Assembly (NCBI RefSeq): GCF_024753215.1
Contig: NZ_JANUGV010000010.1
Location: forward strand, 19,885 to 83,884
Source: Massilia solisilvae
GTDB lineage: Bacteria > Pseudomonadota > Gammaproteobacteria > Burkholderiales > Burkholderiaceae_D
Direction of reading: 5' to 3'
Length of the DNA stretch: 64,000 nucleotides
Part shown: piece after piece, positions 22,779 through 29,575 of the stretch
How positions within the stretch are numbered: the first letter of the stretch is position 1
How the letters are laid out: every line of letters starts with the position of its first letter
The notes under the pieces: generated by a model
Databases searched by the model: none
The model's input: the letters and a program-made list of their open reading frames with translations, nothing else
What the model was told of the DNA's origin: nothing
Program-made: the position numbers and the translations under genes

Positions 22779-25024
22779 GCTACGTCGTCGCGGTACGCGC
22801 ACTGTGCGAGTTCACGGCCAAGCAGGGCGACCTCGACCTGCGCTTCACGCCCTCGCCCACCGCGCAGGAAGGCATCGCCGGACACGCCACCGTCACCGCC
22901 CGGCGCGGCCCCGGCTATCAGGCTGAAGTCGCGCTGTCGGGCGGGCATGGGCCACTGCTGGTGCGCGGCCGGGCGGACGGCTACGACCCGGCGCAGAACC
23001 TGATCGAGGAAATCAAGACCTACCGCGGCCAGTTCGCCAGCATTCCGGACAACCACCGGCATCTGCACTGGGCCCAGCTGCGGGTGTACGGCCACCTGCT
23101 GTGCGCGCAGCAGCAACTCGAGCGGGTGAACCTGGCGCTGGTGTATTACGACATCGGCAGCGGCGCGGAGACGGTGCTGCGCGCGACGCGCGAGGCGCAC
23201 GAGCTGGCCGCGCTGTTCGCGGACCATTGCCAGCGCTTTGTCGCCTGGGCCGAGCAGGAGCTTGCGCACCGCGGCGCGCGCGACGAGGCATTGGCCGCCC
23301 TGCGCTTTCCGCATGCGGAGTTTCGGACCGGCCAGCGGCAACTGGCAAAGGCGGTGTTCCAGGCCAACGCCAGCGGGCGCTGCCTGCTCGCGCAGGCGCC
23401 CACCGGGATCGGCAAGACCGTCGGCAGCCTGTTCCCGGTGCTGAAGGCGGCACCGCAGCAACGCATCGACAAGGTGCTGTTTTTGGCCGCGAAAACGCCC
23501 GGCCGCCAGCTGGCGCTCGACGCGGCAGCCACGCTGGGTAGAGGCACGCCGTTGCGTGTGCTGGAACTGACGGCGCGCGAGAAGGCCTGCGAGCATCCCG
23601 AAAATTCATGCCACGGCGAGTCGTGTCCGCTGGCGCGAGGATTCTACGACCGCCTGCCGGCAGCGCGCCAGGCCGCCCTCACCCACGTTACGCTGGACCG
23701 CGCAGCGCTGCGCGAGGTGGGACTGGCGCACGCGGTGTGCCCGTACTACCTGGGCAGCGAGATGGCGCGCTGGAGCGACGTGATCGTGGGCGACTACAAC
23801 TACTGGTTCGACGCGGGCGCGATGCTGCATGGCCTGGCGCTGGCCAACCAGTGGCGCGTATCGGTGCTGGTGGACGAAGCGCACAACATGGTCTCGCGCG
23901 CCCGCTCGATGTTCACGGCATCGCTGGAACGCGGCACATTGCGCTCCGCCCGTGCGGCAGCACCGCCGCTGGCGAAGAAGGCACTGGGGCGTGTCGCGCG
24001 CGCGTGGTCGGCGCTCGACAAAGAACACGGCGCGCCGTACCAAGTGCTGCCGGCGCTGCCCGAACCACTGCTGGACGCGCTGCAGGCAGCCGCCAGCGCC
24101 ATCACCGACCACCTCGCCGAGCGGCCCGGGCCGCTGGACCCGGCGCTGCAGCGCTTTTACTTTGACGCGCTGCACTTCGCGCGGCTGGCCGACTCCTTCG
24201 CCAGCCATTCGCTGTGCGACTTCACGCGCGACGGCCGCGACAGCGCGCTGTGCATCCGCAACGTGGTGCCGGCGCCGTTCCTGAAGAGCCGCTTCGCGCT
24301 GGCGCACTCGACCACCCTGTTCTCGGCCACGCTCAGTCCCTGGCATTACCACGCCGACGCGCTTGGTCTGCCCGAGGATACCGCGTGGATCGACGTGGAC
24401 TCGCCATTTTCAAGCGAGCAGCTGGCGGTGCGCGTGGCAAGCCGGATCTCCACGCGCTACCAGCACCGCGCGGCCTCGCTCGCGCCGATCGCGGAACTGA
24501 TGGCGAGCCAGTACCGCGAGCGGCCCGGGAACTACCTCGCCTTCTTCAGCAGCTTCGACTACCTGGAGCAGGCGGCCGCGCTGTTTGCCGAGCGCCACCC
24601 GGGCATCCCGGCCTGGCTGCAGGGGCGGCGCATGAATGAGGCCGAGCGCGCCGGGTTCGTCGCGCGGTTCGTGCCGGGTGGCCGCGGCATCGGGTTCGCG
24701 GTGCTGGGCGGCGCATTCGGCGAAGGCATCGACCTGCCGGGCGAGCGGCTGATCGGGGCGTTCATCGCCACGCTCGGGCTGCCGCAGGTGAACCCGGTGA
24801 ACGAGCAGTTGCGGCAGCGGCTGGAAGAGGCATTCGGCGCGGGGTACGACTACACCTATCTGTACCCGGGAATACAAAAGGTGGTGCAGGCGGCCGGGCG
24901 CGTGGTGCGCACGATGGCCGACCACGGCGTGGTGGTGCTGATCGACGACCGGTTCGACCAGCCGCGCGTGCGCGAGCTGCTGCCGCGCTGGTGGGGCATC
25001 GGGCGAATGCCGGGTGCGGCTTAG
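22775..25024 (+). CDS. XPD/DinG-like Fe-S helicase with N-terminal PD-(D/E)XK nuclease domain
   Basis: A 749-residue superfamily 2 helicase. The N terminus (about 1-180) looks like a RecB/Cas4-type nuclease: D68 in GRADGYD, E79-x-K81 in IEEIKTY, and Q101-x3-Y105. The helicase part has Walker A APTGIGKT (about 213), a four-cysteine Fe-S region (C-E-H-P..., SCHGESC near 271-283, CPYYLG near 321), DEAH (about 366), and motif VI-like VVQAAGRVVRT near the end. TTG 22775 overlaps the FAN1-like stop by 4 nt, so the two are translationally coupled. Its stop overlaps the convergent LytTR gene by 4 nt. Role in crosslink or damage repair is inferred. Confidence 0.85.
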   Translation: MSYVVAVRALCEFTAKQGDLDLRFTPSPTAQEGIAGHATVTARRGPGYQAEVALSGGHGPLLVRGRADGYDPAQNLIEEIKTYRGQFASIPDNHRHLHWAQLRVYGHLLCAQQQLERVNLALVYYDIGSGAETVLRATREAHELAALFADHCQRFVAWAEQELAHRGARDEALAALRFPHAEFRTGQRQLAKAVFQANASGRCLLAQAPTGIGKTVGSLFPVLKAAPQQRIDKVLFLAAKTPGRQLALDAAATLGRGTPLRVLELTAREKACEHPENSCHGESCPLARGFYDRLPAARQAALTHVTLDRAALREVGLAHAVCPYYLGSEMARWSDVIVGDYNYWFDAGAMLHGLALANQWRVSVLVDEAHNMVSRARSMFTASLERGTLRSARAAAPPLAKKALGRVARAWSALDKEHGAPYQVLPALPEPLLDALQAAASAITDHLAERPGPLDPALQRFYFDALHFARLADSFASHSLCDFTRDGRDSALCIRNVVPAPFLKSRFALAHSTTLFSATLSPWHYHADALGLPEDTAWIDVDSPFSSEQLAVRVASRISTRYQHRAASLAPIAELMASQYRERPGNYLAFFSSFDYLEQAAALFAERHPGIPAWLQGRRMNEAERAGFVARFVPGGRGIGFAVLGGAFGEGIDLPGERLIGAFIATLGLPQVNPVNEQLRQRLEEAFGAGYDYTYLYPGIQKVVQAAGRVVRTMADHGVVVLIDDRFDQPRVRELLPRWWGIGRMPGAA

Positions 25025-25749
25025 CGTATCAGCCCGCGCACCTTCTGGTAGCCGCTGCGGCTGATCGGGACGCGCACGTCGCCATCGAGCACCGCGCAGT
25101 GGTTGTCCTTGCTGGCCTGTTCGATGCGTCTGATCGCCGCAAGGTTGACGATGTAAGAGCGGTGCACGCGGACGAACACCGCCGGGTCGAGCTGGGCTTC
25201 CAGTTCCGACAGCGGCTGGTTCTTCAGCCATGACTTGCCGCCGGCGCTGATACGCACGTAGTCGTCCTGCGCTTCGATGTAGCCGATGCTCTCGACCGGC
25301 ACGACGTGCACGCGCGCGCCATCGCGGATCAGCACCCGCGCGAGCGGGCCGTTGCGGCGGGCCGCCTCCGACAGCAGCGAGCTCGCGCCGGCAGGCGCCG
25401 CAACGAGCGAGCGCGCATGCGCCAGCGCCTGTTCGAGCCGCGCGCGCGAGAACGGCTTGAGCAGGTAGTCCACCGCATGCACCTCGAACGCGCGCAGCGC
25501 GAACTGGTCGTACGCGGTGACAAACAGGTAGCGTGTCTTGTCGCCCGCAAGCTCGGCCACCTCGAAGCCGTCGAGCCTCGGCATTTGAATATCGAGGAAG
25601 ACGAGATCCGGTTCGAGCTCCGCGATCGACTTGACGGCATCGAAGCCGTTGGCGCATTCGCCGACAATCTCGACATCGTCCAGCGCCGCCAGATGCTCGC
25701 GCAGCACGGCCCGGGCGAGGTGCTCGTCATCCACGATCAGCACACGCAT
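25021..25749 (-). CDS. LytTR-family response regulator
   Basis: A 242-residue regulator with a receiver domain (1-115; acidic pocket D7-D8, phospho-acceptor D53 in VFLDIQMP, K near 103 in YLLKPF) and a C-terminal LytTR DNA-binding domain (about 135-240; RVHVVPVESIGYIEAQDDYV, FVRVHRSYIVNL). It lies 3 nt after the sensor kinase gene, forming a YehU/YehT- or LytS/LytR-type pair. Targets are unknown; the upstream membrane proteins suggest an envelope-stress role. Confidence 0.92.
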   Translation of the reverse strand: MRVLIVDDEHLARAVLREHLAALDDVEIVGECANGFDAVKSIAELEPDLVFLDIQMPRLDGFEVAELAGDKTRYLFVTAYDQFALRAFEVHAVDYLLKPFSRARLEQALAHARSLVAAPAGASSLLSEAARRNGPLARVLIRDGARVHVVPVESIGYIEAQDDYVRISAGGKSWLKNQPLSELEAQLDPAVFVRVHRSYIVNLAAIRRIEQASKDNHCAVLDGDVRVPISRSGYQKVRGLIR

Positions 25750-25752
25750 CGT

Positions 25753-26805
25753 TCAGCTCTCCATGGTTTGCGCCGGCAGCACGAGCTCGACGCGGAACGT
25801 GCCGGGCCCGGCCGACCAATGCGCGCTCGCCTCGTGCGCGTACACCGCCGCGAGCCGTGCGCGCACGTTGACCAGGCCGCGGCCACTGGCCGAACGCGGC
25901 GCCTCTTCATCGCCACTGTCGTTCTCCAGCGCGATGCGCAGCAGCGAGCCGGCGCGTGCGGCGGCAAAGCGCAGGCGGCCGCCATCGAGCCGGCGCGCCA
26001 CGCCGTGCTTAATCGCGTTTTCGACCAGCGGTTGCAGGATCAACGGCGGCAGCAGGCAGGCCAGCGCCGCGTCGTCGATGCTTTCGTCCCACGCCAGCCG
26101 TTCGCCAAAGCGCACCTGTTCGATCGCCAGGTAATGGCGCAGCAGCTCCAGCTCGTCGCGCAAGGGAATGTGGCGGCGCGCTTCGAGCCCCAGCGTGCGG
26201 CGGAAGAACTCGGCCAGCTGCAGGGTCATTTCGCGCGCTGCGGCGGGGTCGATGCTGGTGAGCGCGCTCACCGAGTTCAGACTGTTGAACAGGAAGTGCG
26301 GATCGACCTGCGCGCGCAGCAGGCGCAGCTCGGCGTCGCGCGCCATCAGCTGAGCCTGCAGCTCGCGCGTCTCGAGCTCGCGGGCGCGCCCGACCGCGAT
26401 CGCCAGGTAGTTCGCGACCGCGCACAAGCCATACAGGATCAGGCCCAGACCGAACACAGTGGCGGCCAGCGAGCGGTTCCAGGGAATACCGCCCTGCCCC
26501 AGCAAGTCATTCCACAGGCTGGCGGCGGCCAGCCACAGCCCGGCCATGCACAGGGCCGCGAACCCGAACGCGGCCAGCACGCGCCAGTGAGCCACCGCAC
26601 CCAGCGGGTGTGCCCGGCACAGGTAGTACGAAGAGAATCCGGCGGCCACGCCATAGAGCACGGTGAGCGGCAGCGCGAACAGCAGGCTGGCGGCCAGGGT
26701 AACGCCCGCCGCGGCCGCGAGCAACCACGCCAGCGCGACGCCGAACAGGAGCCAGGCCAGCAGGTACAGCAGGCTGCCCTGGCGCGCGCCGAACGGGCCT
26801 TGCAT
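25753..26805 (-). CDS. LytS/YehU-type sensor histidine kinase
   Basis: A 350-residue membrane kinase: four to five hydrophobic helices (about 12-135), then a His_kinase domain with DPHFLFNSLNSV (phospho-acceptor H170) and a C-terminal HATPase region (LQPLVENAIKHGV, GRGLVNVRARLAAVY). Its ATG overlaps the preceding gene's stop (TGATG), and the regulator follows after 3 nt, so the four genes 27918-25021 form one operon. No separate sensor domain is seen, so the membrane part, or the LiaF-like partners, should sense the signal. Confidence 0.92.
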   Translation of the reverse strand: MQGPFGARQGSLLYLLAWLLFGVALAWLLAAAAGVTLAASLLFALPLTVLYGVAAGFSSYYLCRAHPLGAVAHWRVLAAFGFAALCMAGLWLAAASLWNDLLGQGGIPWNRSLAATVFGLGLILYGLCAVANYLAIAVGRARELETRELQAQLMARDAELRLLRAQVDPHFLFNSLNSVSALTSIDPAAAREMTLQLAEFFRRTLGLEARRHIPLRDELELLRHYLAIEQVRFGERLAWDESIDDAALACLLPPLILQPLVENAIKHGVARRLDGGRLRFAAARAGSLLRIALENDSGDEEAPRSASGRGLVNVRARLAAVYAHEASAHWSAGPGTFRVELVLPAQTMES

Positions 26806-27557
26806 CAGTTGCGCACTTCCACGCCGCCCAGAATGGCGTAACCGGTCACGACCAGCCGCTTGGCGGCGACCGGCGGGTGGGCCGTCTTTTCCTCGAAACC
26901 GCCCAGGATCGGCGAGCCATGCAGCACGACCGTCCAGTCGGGCGGGCACTTGATGGTAACGCCGCCCATGAACGCGAAGACGTTGAGCACGGCCTCGCCT
27001 TCGATCGAGGCGCCGCGCATGTCGAGCGAGCAGCCGCCGAGGATGGCGGTGATGTCGCCGCCGCGGAAGGCCTGGCTGGTGACGCTGCGCTCGAAGCCGC
27101 CGAGGATGGCGCTGATGTCCACTACCGCATCGGAAGGCGGCATGCCCGCGCCGGTCTTGGCGCCCGTGTCCGTCCACGTGGCTCCGGCTTGCGGCGCGCC
27201 GGCTGCATCGCGGCGGCGCCCGGCTTCAAAGGCGCGGTACATGAACAGTGCCCCGGCCACGATCAGGAACAGCGGCCACACCATGCCCCAGGTGAGGTAG
27301 AAGAGGCCGAGCCGGTTGCACACCAGCGCCGCGCCGATCGCCACCAGGATGCCGCCGACCAGGTAGTTGTTGGGCGAGCTGGTGTCGAACAGCTTGACCA
27401 GTCCCGCGACGATGAACACCACCGGCCAGAACGTGATCGCATGGCGCACGTTGATGATGTCAAGGTTATCGAGCAGGAACAGCACGCCGATCGCGATGAC
27501 GAGCGCGCCCGTCACGAGCTGGCCGGTGCCGGTACGGCCTGGGTTATCGTTTCTCAT
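26805..27557 (-). CDS. LiaF-like membrane protein
   Basis: A 250-residue protein with four N-terminal membrane helices in two hairpins (LVTGALVIAIGVLFLLDNL, ITFWPVVFIVAGLVKLF, LVGGILVAIGAALVCNRLGL, MVWPLFLIVAGALFMY) and a C-terminal LiaF-type beta-helical domain with repeated ILGG/FMGG turns (DISAILGGFER, DITAILGGCSL, FAFMGGVTIKCP, SPILGGFEEK, YAILGGVEV). LiaF proteins restrain a partner kinase under cell-wall antibiotic stress in Firmicutes. Here it is fused by TGATG overlap to a LytS-type kinase gene; a similar control role is inferred. Confidence 0.85.
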   Translation of the reverse strand: MRNDNPGRTGTGQLVTGALVIAIGVLFLLDNLDIINVRHAITFWPVVFIVAGLVKLFDTSSPNNYLVGGILVAIGAALVCNRLGLFYLTWGMVWPLFLIVAGALFMYRAFEAGRRRDAAGAPQAGATWTDTGAKTGAGMPPSDAVVDISAILGGFERSVTSQAFRGGDITAILGGCSLDMRGASIEGEAVLNVFAFMGGVTIKCPPDWTVVLHGSPILGGFEEKTAHPPVAAKRLVVTGYAILGGVEVRN

Positions 27558-27918
27558 TGTCGGACTCCCTGGACTGCAGGCGGCGCGCCACGACCGGTTC
27601 GAGCACCATGGCCACGCCGCTGATGATGATGAAAATCGGCCAGCTGTTATAGATGGTCAGGCCGTAGTCGCCCTCGAAGACGGCGAACAGCCACAGGCCG
27701 ATGCAGGTCATCCACAGGCCGCCGGTGAAGTCGCGCGCGCTGGGAAAGCCGATCATGCGGTTCAGCCCCACCACCACCAGAATCAGCGGCCAATAATGCC
27801 ACAGCCGTGTGATGTCGAACATCCCCATCTGGTCGAGGAACAGCGCGATGCCAAGGACAACCAGCAGCAGGCCCCAGAGCATCTGGCGGCGCCATCGGTA
27901 AGAGTCGTTGCTGCGCAT
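27544..27918 (-). CDS. Small DUF5668/LiaI-like membrane protein
   Basis: A 124-residue protein with four membrane helices arranged as two hairpins (LWGLLLVVLGIALFLDQMG, HYWPLILVVVGLNRMIG, GGLWMTCIGLWLFAVF, SWPIFIIISGVAMVLEPV), matching the N-terminal half of the LiaF-like protein encoded next. GGAG precedes the ATG. It overlaps the next gene by 14 nt and is first in the four-gene kinase operon. It probably forms a membrane complex with the LiaF-like protein; this is inference. Confidence 0.82.
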   Translation of the reverse strand: MRSNDSYRWRRQMLWGLLLVVLGIALFLDQMGMFDITRLWHYWPLILVVVGLNRMIGFPSARDFTGGLWMTCIGLWLFAVFEGDYGLTIYNSWPIFIIISGVAMVLEPVVARRLQSRESDNEKR

Positions 27919-28043
27919 GTGCGTCACTCCTGTCTGTTGAACACGGACAGAAGATACCGCCGGGCGCGCGGCAGCGGAAGCGGTTTTCGGCGAATGGCGG
28001 GCGCAAGGCGGCGAATGGCGAAGCCGGCGGCGAACGGCAGGCA

Positions 28044-28079
28044 GCAAAAAGGCCCGCCGCGTTCAGCGGGGCGGGCCTT
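28044..28079 (-). terminator. Intrinsic terminator of the 59-residue protein gene
   Basis: Minus strand: a strong GC stem with outer arms AAGGCCCGC (28049-28057) and GCGGGCCTT (28071-28079), followed by UUUUUG. It lies 20 nt after the stop of the small gene at 28099. Confidence 0.82.
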
Positions 28080-28098
28080 GCAAGCGGAGCGGGCCGCG

Positions 28099-28278
28099 TC
28101 AGACGGCGGGATTGGCGGACAGGTCCATCGGCGGACGGCCCTTGACCTGGTTGCGGTACTTGGCGCGTGCCGCCGCCTGCCTGGCCTGTTCGCGCACCAC
28201 GTTGGCACGCTTGGTCTCGCGCTTTTCCTGCTTGCTGCGGTGCTGGGCCTGGTCCTTGTTGCCGATTCGGGCGGTCAT
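28099..28278 (-). CDS. Small basic protein, unknown function
   Basis: A 59-residue, highly charged protein (about a third Lys/Arg) with the central helical segment KQEKRETKRANVVREQARQA and a PPMDLSANPAV tail. AAGGAG lies 6 nt before the ATG and a strong terminator follows, so it is a real single gene. No membrane segment, signal or cysteine. The composition suggests nucleic-acid binding or a ribosome-associated role, but no family is recognised. Confidence 0.75.
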   Translation of the reverse strand: MTARIGNKDQAQHRSKQEKRETKRANVVREQARQAAARAKYRNQVKGRPPMDLSANPAV

Positions 28279-28367
28279 CGTACTCTCCTTTGTCGAAACT
28301 TTTGACACGTTCGCGGCGTTGCGCGGCGCCCCTTGCGGGCCAGGCCGCGGCGCCGGTCTTGTCCCAA

Positions 28368-28529
28368 CTACGAGCGGGACGTCGTTATTTTCAGGTCCAC
28401 CGGCATCAGCATTTCCCACCCGAGCTGGCGTCGGATTTCTTCCGGGGTCGGGGGCGGTTTCTGCTCGCGCATGCGGCGTTCCAGATACGCGCGCACCAGG
28501 TGCTTGGGTGGGTGCTTAATCGCAGACAT
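28368..28529 (-). CDS. Short protein of 53 residues, unknown function
   Basis: A short frame beginning MSAIKHPPKHLVRAYLERRM and containing PPPTPEEIRRQLGWEML, ending ITTSRS. A very good ribosome site (GGAGGTTGCC immediately before the ATG) and a balanced, protein-like composition support it. It lies 89 nt upstream of the 59-residue gene in the same direction, so the two may be co-transcribed. The EEIRRQLGWEM helix resembles a small helical module; no family is recognised. Confidence 0.65.
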   Translation of the reverse strand: MSAIKHPPKHLVRAYLERRMREQKPPPTPEEIRRQLGWEMLMPVDLKITTSRS

Positions 28530-28719
28530 GGCAACCTCCGCTTGCGTTTGTCAGCCGGCGCAGCCCCGGGGGCGCGCCGGCACATGGATTCTGGTGCCGA
28601 TCCTCGAGGCGGACCGGCTGGCCTGTTGAGGTATTTGGCTTTGACCCGCGAATGCATCGCCGGCGCCTCACTCACACGGCTCCATCATAACGGCCCGGGA
28701 CAGGGGCCACCGTTAGGTG

Positions 28720-28734
28720 ACGCACAATGTGCGT
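28720..28734. promoter_or_regulatory. Perfect palindrome, candidate enhancer/activator site
   Basis: ACGCACA-A-TGTGCGT: 7-bp arms, one central base. It lies about 100 bp upstream of the candidate sigma-54 promoter, the usual place for an enhancer-binding activator. Confidence 0.5.
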
Positions 28735-28829
28735 TCCCCCTGCCAATGGCGTCGAAATTTTTCACACTCGGGCCATGGCGACCGCCTGTGTCGGCCTGGC
28801 CGACAGCGCCTCCCCTCGCGCAGGCCGCT

Positions 28830-28845
28830 CGGCACGCTTCCTGCC
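28830..28845 (+). promoter_or_regulatory. Candidate sigma-54 promoter of the PEP-CTERM gene
   Basis: CGGCACG-CTTC-CTGCC fits the -24/-12 consensus TGGCACG-N4-TTGCW at most positions, with GG (28831-28832) and GC (28843-28844) exactly 10 bp apart. Transcription would begin about 45 nt before the ATG at 28902. PEP-CTERM genes are known to depend on RpoN and the PrsK/PrsR pair in related Betaproteobacteria. Confidence 0.5.
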
Positions 28846-28901
28846 TACTCCTTCTTATCGTGCCATCACGAGCACGAGATCCTCATCTCTGGAGAGCGTG
28901 T

Positions 28902-29558
28902 ATGAATAACCTGAAAGCGTCGATACGCCGTTTCCTCACTTGTGCATCCATCGTTGCCAGCACCGTTCCCGCGCTGGCGGCCGCCGTGCCTGTGTTCGAC
29001 AACGGGCCGCCGGACCACGTCAGCGCCAACAACATGGGCTTTGCATGGCAAGCCGACGACTTCACGATCGGCGCCGGCCAGAGCCCGGCCAGCCTGACCT
29101 TCTGGAGCCTGGAGGCCAGCGGCGCCTACCGCGGCAGCATCTCGTGGCAGATCCTGAGCGCGCCCGGTGGGTCAATCCTCGGCTCGGGCACCACCAGCAG
29201 CGTGACACGCACCAGCACCGGCTCGTACCTGGGACTGGCGGAATACCGCAACCAGTTCGACTTCGGGACGGTGCTGGGACTTGGCGCCGGGACCTACTGG
29301 CTCGTCTTGCACAACGGCGCGTTCAGCAACCTGGGCGACCCCAACGAATTCCTGTGGGAGACCACGGCCGGCAACAGCAGCGCGGTCGGCATGGAGAGCT
29401 ATGACCTCGGGAAGACCTGGACGCCGAACGGCAACGAGCACGCGTTCGTGATCAGCGCGGTGCCCGAGCCGTCCTCGGTGGCGCTGCTGGCCGGCGGCCT
29501 GCTGCTGGCCGGGTGCCTGCGCAAACGCGAGCAGCGCAGCAAAACGTTCGCCCGCTAA
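28902..29558 (+). CDS. PEP-CTERM sorting domain protein
   Basis: A 218-residue exported protein: signal peptide (about 1-27, with LTCASIVASTVPALAAA), a beta-rich middle domain (about 30-180; DDFTIGAGQSPASLTFWSLE, GTYWLVLHNGAFSNLG) and a C-terminal PEP-CTERM tail from 187: VPEPSS, a hydrophobic helix (ALLAGGLLLAGCL) and RKREQR. Such tails are cleaved by exosortase during export and secretion to the floc or biofilm matrix. GGAGAG precedes the ATG. The next gene starts 17 nt later, so they form an operon. No exosortase is encoded in the window. Confidence 0.87.
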   Translation: MNNLKASIRRFLTCASIVASTVPALAAAVPVFDNGPPDHVSANNMGFAWQADDFTIGAGQSPASLTFWSLEASGAYRGSISWQILSAPGGSILGSGTTSSVTRTSTGSYLGLAEYRNQFDFGTVLGLGAGTYWLVLHNGAFSNLGDPNEFLWETTAGNSSAVGMESYDLGKTWTPNGNEHAFVISAVPEPSSVALLAGGLLLAGCLRKREQRSKTFAR

Positions 29559-29575
29559 CGCAAGGAGAACCCGAG

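Larger units (their letters stand above)
28530..28901. other. Regulatory intergenic region upstream of the PEP-CTERM gene
   Basis: 372 bp with no gene I can support. It holds the palindrome at 28720-28734 and the candidate sigma-54 promoter at 28830-28845, listed separately. Confidence 0.6.
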
